Shown: one piece after another, positions 1-9,712 of the stretch
Position numbering within the stretch: position 1 is the first letter of the stretch
How the letters are laid out: each line of letters starts with the position of its first letter
Source of the DNA: JBEVJK01 sp963791325
GTDB taxonomy: Bacteria > Pseudomonadota > Alphaproteobacteria > Rhizobiales > Rhizobiaceae
Assembly (NCBI GenBank): GCA_963791325.1
Contig: CAWBRU010000023.1
Span: 248,001-312,000 of the forward strand
Direction: 5' to 3'
Length of the DNA: 64,000 nt
Made by a program: the position numbers and the translations under genes
Notes under the pieces: generated by a model
Databases searched by the model: none
What the model saw: the letters and a program-made list of their open reading frames with translations, nothing else
Told to the model about the DNA's origin: nothing

Positions 1-158
1 AAGGCACGCTCTACGGTTCGATGTCGCAGGGTCACGCCAGCCCCGCCGCCATCAAGAACGCCATGTATGACGTCATCACCCGCGAGTACAACGGCGACAT
101 CGACGCCAAGGAGGCGGCGAAGCAGCTCGTTGACGCGGTCGCGGCCGCCAAGGGCTGA
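1..158 (+). CDS. Sugar ABC transporter substrate-binding protein, C-terminal end (partial)
   Basis: This is the last 51 codons of a gene entering from the left, read in the frame starting at base 3 and ending with TGA at 156-158. The fragment ends in KEAAKQLVDAVAAAKG, which fits the C-terminal helix of family 1 extracellular solute-binding proteins of the glucose/mannose type. The family delivers sugar to a membrane permease pair from the periplasm. Two permease genes and an ATPase gene follow directly, so this is the binding component of that importer. The substrate cannot be read from the fragment. The identification rests mostly on context. Confidence 0.75.
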   Translation, partial: GTLYGSMSQGHASPAAIKNAMYDVITREYNGDIDAKEAAKQLVDAVAAAKG

Positions 159-227
159 TTGTCTCGTCACGGTGCCCCGGTCGATGAGCCGGGGCACCGG
201 CTGCTTCTCGTATCAGGACCGGAAACC

Positions 228-1148
228 ATGGCCGACGCAACCATGCCTGCTGCGCATGCGGTGACGAGACCGCGCGCCACGCTGCAGGAACTGCTGCCGA
301 AGATCGTGTTGGCGCCGAGCTTCGCGCTGATCCTCGTCTTCGTCTACGGCTTCATCCTCTTCACCGCCGTCTTGTCGTTCACCAATTCCAAGCTGTTGCC
401 GGATTTTTCCGTCTGGGTCGGCTTCGGCAACTACGTGCGCCTGTTCGATCATCCGAACTGGATCACGGCGCTCAAGAACCTCGCCATCTTCGCCTCGCTC
501 TACATCGTGGTCTGCACGGTGCTCGGGCTCGGTCTCGCGATCCTGCTCGACCAGAAGATCCGCGGGGAAGGTACGCTGCGGCCGATCTATCTCTACCCGA
601 TGGCACTCTCCTTCATCGTCACCGGGGTTGCTTGGAAGTGGTTCCTGGACCCCGGCATCGGGCTCGAGCATGCGATGCATTCGATCGGTTGGGACAGCTT
701 CTCCTTCCGCTGGATCAAGCAAGGCCAGATGGCGATCTACACCATCGTCATCGCGGCGGTCTGGCAGTCGTCGGGGTTCGTCATGGCGATGTTCCTGGCC
801 GGGCTGCGCGGCGTCGACAACGAGATCATCAAGGCGGCGCAGATCGACGGCGCTTCGACGGTGATGATCTATCGGCGCATCATCATCCCGCTGATGCGGC
901 CGGTGTTCCTGTCCGCCTTCGTGGTGCTCGCGCACCTGGCCATCAAGTCCTACGATCTGGTGGTGGCGATGACCGACGGCGGCCCCGGCACTTCGACCTG
1001 GACGCCGGCGATGTTCATGCAGAAATTCACCTTCGGACGCAACGAGATGGGGATGGGCGCGGCCTCGGCGATCATCATGATGATGATGATCTTCTCGATC
1101 ATCATCCCCTATCTTTATTCCGAGCTGGCAGGAGGGCAGAAGCGATGA
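228..1148 (+). CDS. Carbohydrate ABC transporter permease (MalF/GtsB-like)
   Basis: A 306-residue inner-membrane permease. It has about six hydrophobic segments, the first near residues 25-47, and the ATPase-contacting EAA loop reads KAAQIDGASTVMIYRRIIIP. The sequence is closest in feel to the glucose-type GtsB permeases. The ATG at 228 is chosen because the longer reading frame from 159 begins with a TTG in what should be the intergenic space after the binding protein. Its TGA overlaps the ATG of the next permease (ATGA), so the two are translationally coupled. Substrate is inferred as a monosaccharide or small glycoside and is not proven. Confidence 0.85.
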   Translation: MADATMPAAHAVTRPRATLQELLPKIVLAPSFALILVFVYGFILFTAVLSFTNSKLLPDFSVWVGFGNYVRLFDHPNWITALKNLAIFASLYIVVCTVLGLGLAILLDQKIRGEGTLRPIYLYPMALSFIVTGVAWKWFLDPGIGLEHAMHSIGWDSFSFRWIKQGQMAIYTIVIAAVWQSSGFVMAMFLAGLRGVDNEIIKAAQIDGASTVMIYRRIIIPLMRPVFLSAFVVLAHLAIKSYDLVVAMTDGGPGTSTWTPAMFMQKFTFGRNEMGMGAASAIIMMMMIFSIIIPYLYSELAGGQKR

Positions 1149-2027
1149 GCGCCGCCAGCCAGGACAATGCCGCACGCACGGGCGCGTTCGCCCGCGCCGC
1201 GATCTATGCCGTGCTCATCCTGTTCGCGGTCTACTATCTGCTGCCGCTCTACGTGATGCTGGTGAATTCGCTGAAGCCGCTGGACGAAATCCGCCAGGGC
1301 AACATGCTGGCGCTGCCGCATCAGTGGACGATCGAGCCCTGGCTGTCGGCCTGGTCGACCGCCCAGATCGGCGTCCAGCCGATCGGGCTCAGGCCGTATT
1401 TCTTGAACTCGGTGCTGATGGTGGTGCCGGCGGTGTTCATTTCCACCGTGCTCGGGGCGCTCAACGGCTACGTGCTGACCAAATGGCGCTTTCGCGGCGA
1501 TGCCCTGGTGTTCGGATTGATGCTGCTTGCCTGCTTCATCCCGTTCCAGATCGTGCTCATTCCCTCCGCCCGCATTCTCGGCCTGATCGGGCTTGCCGGG
1601 ACGGTCACCGGGCTGGTGCTGATCCACGCCGTCTACGGGCTGGGCTTCACCACGCTGTTCTTCCGCAACTACTACGAGGCGTTCCCGACCGAGCTGGTCA
1701 GGGCGGCCCAGATCGACGGCGCGTCGCTTCTTCCAGATCTTTCGGCGCATCCTGCTGCCCTCCTCCGGACCGATCATCGTGGTCACCGTGATCTGGCAGT
1801 TCACCAACATCTGGAACGATTTCCTGTTCGGGTCGTCGTTCTCCAGCGTCGATTCGATCCCGGTCACCGTGGCGCTCAACAATCTGGTGAACTCCTCGAC
1901 CGGGGTGAAGGAGTACAACGTCCATTTCGCCGGGGCGATCCTGGCGGCCCTGCCCACCCTCGTCGTCTACATCGTCTCCGGACGCTACTTCGTGCGCGGT
2001 CTGATGGCCGGCGCGGTCAAGGGGTAA
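1145..2027 (+). pseudogene. Carbohydrate ABC transporter permease (MalG/GtsC-like), frameshifted
   Basis: The second permease of the importer. The reading frame from ATG 1145 encodes transmembrane segments and the start of the EAA loop (RAAQIDGAS). It then loses register at about 1727, and the remainder (FFQIFRRILLPSSGPIIVV and the last membrane spans) continues in another frame to the TAA at 2025-2027. Removing one C at about 1727 restores a complete protein of about 293 residues. The defect lies in the EAA loop, so the protein as read would be truncated before its C-terminal membrane segments. It may be a real mutation or a sequencing error. Genes on both sides are also frameshifted. Confidence 0.85.
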
Positions 2028-2031
2028 GCTG

Positions 2032-3144
2032 ATGTCCTTCCTTGAGATCAACAACCTGGAAAAGTCGTTCGGTTCGACCCGAGATCCTGAAAGGCATCTC
2101 GCTGCAGATCGAGAAAGGCGGGTTCCTGGTTCTGGTCGGGCCGTCGGGCTGCGGCAAGTCGACCCTGCTCAATACCATTGCCGGGCTCGAGCCGATCACC
2201 GCCGGCGAGATCCGCATCGGCGGCCGCAAGGTCAACGACCTGCATCCGTCCAAGCGCGACATCGCCATGGTCTTCCAGTCCTACGCGCTCTATCCCAACA
2301 TGACGGTCGGCCAGAACATCGCCTTCGGCATGGAGATCCGCGGCGTCGCCAAGGCGGAGCGCGAGAAGGCGATCCAGGCGGTGGCGCAGCTGCTGCAGAT
2401 CGGCCATCTGCTCGACCGCAAGCCGAGCCAGCTTTCCGGCGGCCAGCGCCAGCGCGTGGCGATGGGCCGGGCCCTGGTGCGCGACCCGCAGGTCTTCCTG
2501 TTCGACGAGCCGCTCTCCAACCTCGATGCCAAGCTGCGCATCGACATGCGCACCGAGATCAAGCGGCTGCATCAGCGCATGGGCACCACGATCGTCTACG
2601 TCACCCACGACCAGATCGAGGCGATGACGCTGGCAACCAAGATCGCGGTGCTCAAGGACGGCGTCCTGCAGCAGTTCGGCACGCCGGCCGAGATCTACAA
2701 CAATCCGGCAACATGTTCGTCGCCGACTTCATGGGCTCACCGGCGATGAACCTGTTGCCGGGCACCATCGAGCAAGGTGCCGACGGCCTGCGTGTCTCGC
2801 TGGCTCGCAGCCAGGGCGGTCCGCTCACCCTCCCGCTGGTCGGCCATGAGGCGCTGTCGCGGCACGCCGGGCGGGAGGTGATCTTCGGCATTCGCCCCGA
2901 GGCCCTGACCGATCCCGACGGCGCCGACCGCAATGCACATTCGATCGCCGAGGGCGAATGCCTGATCGAAGTGGTCGAGCCGGCGGGCTCGGACACGTTC
3001 GCCGTCACCCGGCTGGGCGGCAAGGAAATCGTCGCGCGGCTGCGGGCCGACGCCCGCATCCAGCCCGGCCAGGCGGCTCGACTCGCCTTCAATCTCGACA
3101 AGGCGGTGTTCTTCGACCCGCAGAGCCAGTCGCGCCTGGCCTGA
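2032..3144 (+). pseudogene. ABC transporter ATP-binding protein (MalK/UgpC-like), two frameshifts
   Basis: The ATPase of the sugar importer. The start MSFLEINNLEKSFG is in one frame. The Walker A (GPSGCGKST), Q-loop (FQSYALYP), signature (LSGGQRQR), Walker B (VFLFDEP) and H-loop (VTHDQIEAM) are in a second frame. The C-terminal TOBE-type regulatory domain (NMFVADFMGSPAMNLLPG onward) is back in the first frame. One base is extra at about 2080-2083 and one is missing at about 2710, where a codon series expected to read Ala-Asn-Met lacks an A. Corrected, it is about 370 residues with all catalytic motifs present, so decay is recent or the indels are sequence errors. Confidence 0.85.
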
Positions 3145-3156
3145 GCGGATCACGAG

Positions 3157-4664
3157 ATGGCAGGACAACCCGACGTCGTCATCGTCGGCTCCGGGATCGG
3201 CGGCGCCACACTCGCGGCCGGCCTGGCGCCGAGCGGTGCGCGCCATCGCCATCCTCGAAGCCGGCGAGCGGATTGCCGACCGGCCGGAGAACCGCGACCA
3301 GCGGGCGATTTTCCAGCGCGGGCACTTTCGTCCCAAGGAAAGCTGGTACGAGGCGACCGGCCGTCCGTTCAATCCGGGCAACTATTACAATGTCGGCGGC
3401 AATTCGAAATTCTACGGCGCCGTGCTCACCCGCTACCGGCGCGAGGATTTCGGCGCCATCGCCCACGCCGAAGGCATCTCGCCGGCGTGGCCGTTCCCCT
3501 ACGAGGAGCTCGAGCCGTGGTACTGCCTGGCGGAGGAGATGTACCAGGTGCGCGGCGCGGCCGGTCAGGACCCGACCGAGCCGCCGCATTCCCGGCCTTA
3601 CCCGTTTCCGCCCGTGCCGGACGAGGCGCCGATCGCCGAGGTGCGCGCGCGTCTGAAGCGTGCCGGCGTCCACCCCTATTCCTTGCCGCTGGGTGTCGAC
3701 CTCGAGCGCTGGCTCGGCCGGCGCCGGACGCCTTGGGATGCGCATCCGCACGCCGACGACGGCAAGATGGATGCCGAGATCCGCGGCCTTGTCGCAGGCG
3801 TTGCGGCATGACAATGTCACGCTGCTGACCGGCTGCCGCGTCACCCGGCTGGAAGCGGCAGCCGGTGGCCGGATCGCCGCCGTCCACTACCGCGAGGGCG
3901 GCGCCGAGCACGTGCTGCGGCCGCGCCTGGTGGTGCTGTCGGCCGGCGCGGTGCAGTCGGCGGTGCTGCTGCTGCGCTCGGCCGATAGCCGCTTTGCCGG
4001 CGGGCTGGCCAACCGCTCCGACCAGGTCGGCCGCAACTTCATGAACCACAACGCCTCGGCCGTGCTTGCCGTCTCGCCGACGTTCCGCAACACCTCCGTC
4101 TATCAGAAGACCTTCGGCTTCAACGATTTCTATCTCGATGACGGGAACGGCGGCCCGCCACTCGGCAATGTTCAGCTGCTCGGCCGGGTGTCGGGGGCCA
4201 TCCTGAAATCAAGCCTGCGCCTGGTGCCCGAAGCCCTGCTCGAGCGCGTCGCCGCGCATGCCGTCGATTTCTATGCGATGAGCGAGGACGTGCCCCACCC
4301 GGAGAGCCGGGTCATGGTCGACGGCGAGCGCATCGTGCTCAAGTGGCAGCGCACCAACTGGAACGCCCACCTCATGCTCGTCGCCAAGCTGAAGTCGGTG
4401 CTGAAGGCGGCCGGCTTTCCGGTGGTCCTGTCGCGCGCCTTCGACAAGCGCACCCCGTCGCATCAATGCGGCACGGTCAGGATGGGGCTCGACCCGGCTG
4501 CCGCCCCGCTCGACCGGTTCTGCCGCGCCTGGGACCATGCCAATCTGTTCGTCGTCGATGCCGGTTTCCTGCCGACATCTGCGGCGGTCAATCCGGCACT
4601 GACCGTCGCAGCGCAAGCCTTGCGGGTCGCCGACCATATCCGCCGCGAGGAGCTCAGCCGATGA
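3157..4664 (+). pseudogene. GMC family FAD-dependent oxidoreductase, two frameshifts
   Basis: A flavoprotein of the glucose-methanol-choline family, which oxidises alcohols or sugars using FAD. The N-terminal dinucleotide fold VVIVGSGIGGATLA is in the first frame, the middle (LEAGERIADRPENRDQRA to HPHADDGKMDAEIR) in a second, and the C-terminal GMC_oxred_C part (TPSHQCGTVRMG, then FLPTSAAVNPALTVAAQA) in a third. Extra bases at about 3230 and 3787 explain both shifts. Corrected length is about 500 residues. Its stop overlaps the ATG of the following SDR gene. The ABC importer upstream suggests that the imported carbohydrate is the substrate (inference). Confidence 0.85.
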
Positions 4665-5437
4665 CCGCCGCGGCAGCAAAGCCTGTCGCGCTGGTCACCG
4701 GCGGGCGGCGCGGCATCGGGCTCGGCATCGCCTCGGCCCTGGCGCGCGCCGGCTTCGACCTGGCGATCACCGACCTCGGCGAGCCGCCGGCTGCCCGTGC
4801 AGCCGTTAAGCAGTTGCAGGCGCTCGGCGCTGCCGCCCTTTATGTCAGATCCGACCTCGCTGCCCTCGACGGTCATGACGCCGCCGCCGACGCGGTGCTC
4901 GCTGCGTTCGGCCGGATCGATTGCCTGGTCAACAATGCCGGCATCGGGGCGGTGGCGCGCGGCGACTTCCTCGCGCTTGCCCCGGAAAACTTCGACCGGA
5001 TCATGTCGACCAACCTGCGCGGCACCGTCTTCTTCACCCAGGCCGTCGCCAGGCGGATGCTCGCTTTGCCTGCAGCGGGTCTACGTTCGATCATCACCAT
5101 CACCTCGGTCTCGGCCGCCCTGACCTCGCCCGAGCGCCTCGATTACTGCATCACCAAGGCCGGCCTTTCGGCGTTCGTCCAGGGCCTGGCGCTGCGGCTC
5201 GCCGCCTCCGGCATCGCCGTCTTCGAGGTCCGGCCCGGCATCATCCGCACCGAAATGACGGCGGCGGTCGCCGAGAAATACGACGCCCAGATCGCCGGCG
5301 GCCTGGTCCCGGCCCAGCGCTGGGGCGAGCCGGCCGACATCGGCGCGATCTGCGCCGGCCTCGCGGGCGGCGGCTTCGGCTTCGCCACGGGCTCCGTCAT
5401 CCACGCCGATGGCGGGCTGTCGATCGGCCGGTTGTGA
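4661..5437 (+). CDS. SDR family NAD(P)-dependent oxidoreductase (3-ketoacyl-ACP reductase-like)
   Basis: A complete 258-residue short-chain dehydrogenase. The cofactor motif TGGRRGIG lies near residues 14-21, NNAG follows near residue 92, the catalytic serine is in ITSVSA, and the catalytic YxxxK reads YCITK. The C-terminal GSVIHADGGLSIGRL is typical of the family. The ATG overlaps the stop of the frameshifted GMC gene. Such enzymes annotated as FabG homologues often act on sugar or polyol substrates when placed in transporter clusters. The neighbouring importer and oxidases support that reading here. Confidence 0.85.
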   Translation: MTAAAAKPVALVTGGRRGIGLGIASALARAGFDLAITDLGEPPAARAAVKQLQALGAAALYVRSDLAALDGHDAAADAVLAAFGRIDCLVNNAGIGAVARGDFLALAPENFDRIMSTNLRGTVFFTQAVARRMLALPAAGLRSIITITSVSAALTSPERLDYCITKAGLSAFVQGLALRLAASGIAVFEVRPGIIRTEMTAAVAEKYDAQIAGGLVPAQRWGEPADIGAICAGLAGGGFGFATGSVIHADGGLSIGRL

Positions 5438-5454
5438 AGCACGAGAGAGCAAGC

Positions 5455-7113
5455 ATGAGCTACGATTACATCATTGTCGGAGCTGGACCGGCGGGCTGCG
5501 TGCTCGCCAACCGGCTGAGCGAGGACCCGGCCGTCAAGGTGCTGCTGCTCGAAGCCGGCGGCAGCGACCGCCATCCCTTGTTCCACATGCCTGCCGGCTT
5601 CGCCAAGATGACCAAGGGCCTGGCCAGCTGGGGCTGGCAGACCGTGCCGCAGAAGCATCTCAAGGATCGGGTCTTGCGCTACACCCAGGCCAAGGTGATC
5701 GGCGGCGGCTCCTCGATCAACGCCCAGCTTTACACCCGCGGCAATGCCGCCGACTACGACCTGTGGGCGAGCGAGGAAGCCTGCCCGGGCTGGGACTACC
5801 GCTCCGTGCTGCCCTATTTCAAGCGGGCGGAGGACAACCAGCGCTTCGCCGACGACTTTCACGCCTATGGCGGGCCGCTGGGCGTGTCGATGCCGGTCTC
5901 TGCGCTGCCCATCTGCGATGCGTATATCCGCGCCGGGCAAGAGCTCGGCATCCCCTACAATCACGATTTCAACGGAGCGCAGCAGGCCGGCGTCGGCTTC
6001 TACCAGCTCACCCAGCGCGACCGCCGCCGCTCCTCTGCCGCGATGGCCTATATCGCTCCGATCAAGGCACGAAAGAACCTCACCGTTCGAACCGCCCAAG
6101 CGGTGCTCCGGATCGTTTTGGAACGCCGCCGCGCCGTCGGTGTCGAGCTGGCCGGGAGCGGCGGGCAAAGCGAGGTGATCCGGGCGGAGCGCGAGGTGCT
6201 TGTCGCTGCCGGCGCGATCGGCTCGCCGAAGCTCATGCTGCAATCCGGCATCGGTCCGGCCGACCATCTGTCGGCGGTCGGCGTTCCGGTGAACCACGAT
6301 CTGCCAGGCGTCGGCGGCAATCTGCAGGATCACCTCGACCTGTTCGTCATCTCGGAATGTACGGGCGACCACACCTATGACGGTATCACCCGGCTCGACC
6401 GGACGGTCTGGGCCGGCGTGCAATACGTTTTGTTCCGCAGCGGCCCGGTGGCCTCGTCGCTGTTCGAGACCGGCGGCTTCTGGTATGCCGACCCGGACGC
6501 CCGCTCGCCCGACATCCAGTTCCATCTCGGGCTGGGATCCGGCATCGAGGCCGGGGTCGCGCGGCTGAAGAACGCCGGCGTGACCCTCAACTCGGCCTAT
6601 CTGCACCCGCGCTCGCGCGGCACGGTCAGGCTGGCCGGCGCCGACCCCGCCGCCGCCCCGCTGATCGATCCCAACTACTTCGCCGACCCACACGACCGGG
6701 CGATGTCGCTCGAGGGGCTCAGGATCGCCCGCGAGATCATGCAGCAGCCGGCCCTCAAGCCCTTTATCATGGCCGAACGGCTGCCCGGACCTGGGGTCGA
6801 CAGCGAGGCCGAGCTGTTCGACTATGCCTGTACCAACGCCAAGACCGATCACCACCCGGTCGGCACCTGCCGGATGGGCGCCGGGCGGGATGCCGTGGTC
6901 GGGCCGGACCTCAAGGTGCATGGCCTCGACGGACTGAGGATCTGCGATTCCTCGGTGATGCCGCGGGTGCCCTCCTGCAACACCAATGCACCGACGATCA
7001 TGGTCGGCGAAAAGGGCGCCGACCTCATCCGCGGGGTGCCGCCGCTGCCGCCGGCGGTGTTTGCGCATGAGCGCAACGACCAGCGGCCGCGCGCCCGCGC
7101 TGACATCCGTTGA
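5455..7113 (+). CDS. GMC family oxidoreductase (choline/alcohol dehydrogenase-like)
   Basis: An intact 552-residue flavoenzyme. It has the FAD-binding fold YIIVGAGPAGCVLA at the N-terminus, the family signature around KVIGGGSSINAQLYTRG, and the C-terminal domain with HHPVGTCRMG and the conserved histidine/asparagine segment VPSCNTNAPTIMVGEKGADLI. Homologues oxidise primary alcohols, choline or polyols and pass electrons to quinones or oxygen. The ATG at 5455 begins the canonical MSYDYIIVGAGP N-terminus; the longer open frame upstream is a shadow of the SDR gene. It is the last gene of the cluster and is followed by a terminator hairpin. Confidence 0.88.
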   Translation: MSYDYIIVGAGPAGCVLANRLSEDPAVKVLLLEAGGSDRHPLFHMPAGFAKMTKGLASWGWQTVPQKHLKDRVLRYTQAKVIGGGSSINAQLYTRGNAADYDLWASEEACPGWDYRSVLPYFKRAEDNQRFADDFHAYGGPLGVSMPVSALPICDAYIRAGQELGIPYNHDFNGAQQAGVGFYQLTQRDRRRSSAAMAYIAPIKARKNLTVRTAQAVLRIVLERRRAVGVELAGSGGQSEVIRAEREVLVAAGAIGSPKLMLQSGIGPADHLSAVGVPVNHDLPGVGGNLQDHLDLFVISECTGDHTYDGITRLDRTVWAGVQYVLFRSGPVASSLFETGGFWYADPDARSPDIQFHLGLGSGIEAGVARLKNAGVTLNSAYLHPRSRGTVRLAGADPAAAPLIDPNYFADPHDRAMSLEGLRIAREIMQQPALKPFIMAERLPGPGVDSEAELFDYACTNAKTDHHPVGTCRMGAGRDAVVGPDLKVHGLDGLRICDSSVMPRVPSCNTNAPTIMVGEKGADLIRGVPPLPPAVFAHERNDQRPRARADIR

Positions 7114-7131
7114 ACCAAGAGGACAAAAAAT

Positions 7132-7160
7132 GGCCGACCGGCGTCTGCCGATCGGCCTTT
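7132..7160 (+). terminator. Rho-independent terminator after the sugar cluster
   Basis: The stem arms at 7132-7142 and 7147-7157 pair over 11 positions with one mismatch around a GTCT loop. An A-run precedes the hairpin and three T follow it. It sits 18 bases after the GMC stop codon and before the convergent dioxygenase gene, so it may terminate transcription from both sides. Confidence 0.7.
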
Positions 7161-7186
7161 CCTGCGAACCTATCCGGTGACGCGGC

Positions 7187-8134
7187 TCAGGACGCTGCCA
7201 CCGTCTCCTGCTGGGCGACAAGCTTGTCGCCGAAGTAGAGCACCTTGTCGGCGGTCTCGGTGCCGTCGTCATAGAGGCGCACCAGCTCTTCCGGCAGCTT
7301 CTCCAGGTCGGATGCCCGCAGATAATCGCGCATCGTGGTGCCCGTGCAGCGCGAGTCGACATTGGCAGCGCCGCGGTGGGCGGCGACGTCGTCGATGTGA
7401 ACGGTGCGGAAGTCGATGCTGTAGCGGGCGACGCCGGCAGTGTTGGGAACCGTCTCGTGCAGCTGGGCGCCGGCGAATAGGATCAGCCCTCCCGGAGGCG
7501 GCAGATAGGTCACCCGCACCGGCTCAAGCTGCTGCTGCGGCTTTGGCTGCTCGCGGGTGTCCGACTTGATGTGCTTGGCCGCGCTCGCCCGGTTGTTGGT
7601 GTTCCACTCGTAATAGTTGTAGATCTCCGAATTGTTCTTCACCTCCTCGCCGAAATAGCGGGGATAGAACGCCATCGCATTGTTGGCCTCGACCGGATAG
7701 ATCGGCATCCACCAGTTGAGCTGGCACATCGGCGCGGAATACCAAGTATCACGATGGGCATGGAAGGCATAAGCGATGCCAGAGGATAGGAAATTCGACG
7801 GATAGGCCGAGCGCATCCGAGGGACGTCAAAGTAGATCTTGTCCAAATCCTGGCCGTTCTCCTCCAGGATGCCGCTGATCAGCCGCTTGCATTCGGGGTG
7901 GTGAATAAAGTTCGGCTTGAGCACGGCGAGGATGGAGACGACCTCCTCGACCGGCATGTGATCTTGTATGTAGCGGGGGTCATGAGGCGCGAAAGCTTCC
8001 TCGAGCATGCCCTTTGCCAAGGCGATCAGTTGTTTCGTCTTTTCGGAGGGTGAAATGATGATGATGTCGCCGGCGTAGAGCCGCTCGCGCTGCTTGGCAT
8101 CGTCAAACCCAGGGTCGAAGTAGACAGCGGTCAT
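7187..8134 (-). CDS. 2-oxoglutarate/Fe(II)-dependent dioxygenase-like protein
   Basis: A 315-residue protein read from ATG 8134, which has GAGGAAAG just upstream; a longer frame starts at 8185 but lacks such a site. The metal ligands expected for a cupin-fold 2OG oxygenase are visible: HRD at residues 127-129 (AFHAHRDTW), a distal histidine at 226 (GAQLHETVPN) and an arginine near 237 (ARYSIDFRT) that would bind the 2-oxoglutarate carboxylate. This matches the phytanoyl-CoA-hydroxylase-like superfamily. The substrate is unknown. It is transcribed alone, convergent with the sugar cluster. Confidence 0.65.
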   Translation of the reverse strand: MTAVYFDPGFDDAKQRERLYAGDIIIISPSEKTKQLIALAKGMLEEAFAPHDPRYIQDHMPVEEVVSILAVLKPNFIHHPECKRLISGILEENGQDLDKIYFDVPRMRSAYPSNFLSSGIAYAFHAHRDTWYSAPMCQLNWWMPIYPVEANNAMAFYPRYFGEEVKNNSEIYNYYEWNTNNRASAAKHIKSDTREQPKPQQQLEPVRVTYLPPPGGLILFAGAQLHETVPNTAGVARYSIDFRTVHIDDVAAHRGAANVDSRCTGTTMRDYLRASDLEKLPEELVRLYDDGTETADKVLYFGDKLVAQQETVAAS

Positions 8135-8419
8135 TCTTTCCTCTCCACCAATCCGGTCTGTTCTATAGGAATTGTAGTTTTGCAAAGTCTATAAGTGACC
8201 CTGCAGCCGGCGCAAAGATCGCCTTTGCGGTGCGGCAATTCCACCGTCGAGGTATGTAGAAGCGGGGTCAGCCGTATTCGGAAGGATGAGCCTGGGTCTA
8301 GGATTCAACCCCGCACCCCACCGCAACCCTGCATTTGGCCCAACGGTCGGCCACCCATCGCACCGCAGGCGGCGTCCGGGCCGGGATCCGGCTCGGATCG
8401 CCGCAGCAAGGGGCGAAGG

Positions 8420-8755
8420 TCAATGGCCGCAGGCGCTCGGCTTGGCGCTCTGCAGCGACGTGACCCGGCCGTTGCTGGTGACCGACTGGGTGCAGACCTT
8501 GGTCTTCGGGTTCCACCAGTAGGAGGTCAGGCCCTGCTGCTTGGCCCGCTGATAGCCGCGCTGGCCGAGCTGCGGCTCGGCGTCGGTGGCGAGCGAGTTG
8601 AGCAGGTCGGAGACGTCGTCCGGCGTGCCCATGGCACCGGGCGGTCCGCCGAGCGGCACATCCGGCATCGGCACGGAACTGTTCTGAGATCCCGACTGGC
8701 AGCCGCCCAGCACCATCAGCGCCGCGGCAATCAAAGCGTGGTAGCGAACCGTCAC
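8420..8755 (-). CDS. Small lipoprotein of unknown function
   Basis: A 111-residue protein beginning at GTG 8755 with a strong GAGGAGGG site upstream. The N-terminus MTVRYHALIAAALMVLGGC carries a lipobox (LGGC), so the cysteine near residue 19 would be acylated and the protein anchored in a membrane. The mature part is polar, with a Trp-Trp motif (SYWWNPKTKVCTQSV) and a C-terminal cysteine. I recognise no family. An upstream ATG at 8785 in frame is possible but would bury the signal peptide. Confidence 0.65.
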   Translation of the reverse strand: MTVRYHALIAAALMVLGGCQSGSQNSSVPMPDVPLGGPPGAMGTPDDVSDLLNSLATDAEPQLGQRGYQRAKQQGLTSYWWNPKTKVCTQSVTSNGRVTSLQSAKPSACGH

Positions 8756-9007
8756 GATCGTTCCCTCCTCATCGGTTTGGTCCATGCCCCCCGCCGATGC
8801 AGCCCGAATCAGCCGTTCCAGAGTGGGCCGAGTTGAGCTCGATCGCCACCCCCGCTTGCCGCCGAGATCACATGGCCGCGACTCTAGGCCAAACGTCGGG
8901 GGGTGGTATTGTCCTTTCGGGAAGACGATGACCGCCGCACGACCGGCGGTTGGCGGAACCCGAGACGAAAGGCCGACATTGACGACGGCAGCAACGAGGA
9001 CGCTTCG

Positions 9008-9712
9008 ATGACCATGCACACACCTACTCCGGCAGCCGAGCTGGCTGCCGCGGCACGCACCCCCTTTCCGGGCGAAACGGAGGATTATCGCCGCGCCAGG
9101 CAGGCGCTGCTCGCCGAGGAGATCGAGTTTCGCCGCCACATGACCCGGGTTGCCGAACAGCGCCGCAGCCTGCCGGATGGCCCGGTGATCGAGAAAGCCT
9201 ACCGCTTCATGGACGCCAACGGCAACGAGGTCGGCCTGATCGACCTGTTCGGCGGCAAGGACGCGCTGGTGACGTATTTCTGGATGTTCGGGCCGCAGCG
9301 GGCGCGCCCCTGCCCGATGTGCACCAACTGGCTCGGCGCGGTGAACGGCAATGCGGCCGACATCAAGCAGCGCGTCGCCCTCAAGATCCTCGGCCGCAGC
9401 CCGGTCGAGCGGCAGCTCGCCTTCGCCCGCGAGCGCGGCTGGCAGCATCTCGACTTCGTCCAGACGGTCGGCGACGACTATGCCCGCGATCTCGGGCTGA
9501 TCAATGCCGACGGCAGCGAAAACCCGGCACTCGTGGTGTTCAAGCGCGACGGCGACAAGGTCCGGCTGTTCTGGGCCAGCGAGATGACCTCCGCCATGGC
9601 CGACCCTGGCCAGGACCCGCGCGATGCGCCCGACATCGCGTCCTTGTGGTCGGTCCTCGACCTCACCCCCGAGGGCCGCGGCGGCGACTGGTATCCGAAG
9701 CTCAGCTACTGA
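9008..9712 (+). CDS. DUF899 family thioredoxin-like protein
   Basis: A 234-residue protein of the DUF899 family, a thioredoxin-fold group of unknown biochemical role. Characteristic segments are EEIEFRRHMTRVAEQRRSLP near the N-terminus, the sheet-forming LIDLFGGKDALVTYFWMF, and the cysteine pair in RPCPMCTNW at the position of the thioredoxin active site. The ATG at 9008 has a GAGG upstream. It ends seven bases inside the convergent MliC-like gene. The family is common in rhizobia and is often stress-associated by annotation only. Confidence 0.8.
   Translation: MTMHTPTPAAELAAAARTPFPGETEDYRRARQALLAEEIEFRRHMTRVAEQRRSLPDGPVIEKAYRFMDANGNEVGLIDLFGGKDALVTYFWMFGPQRARPCPMCTNWLGAVNGNAADIKQRVALKILGRSPVERQLAFARERGWQHLDFVQTVGDDYARDLGLINADGSENPALVVFKRDGDKVRLFWASEMTSAMADPGQDPRDAPDIASLWSVLDLTPEGRGGDWYPKLSY

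Noticed and set aside
4343..4660. Long N-terminal extension of the SDR gene
   Set aside because: The extension is antisense-like shadow over the GMC C-terminus; the SDR fold begins at ATG 4661.
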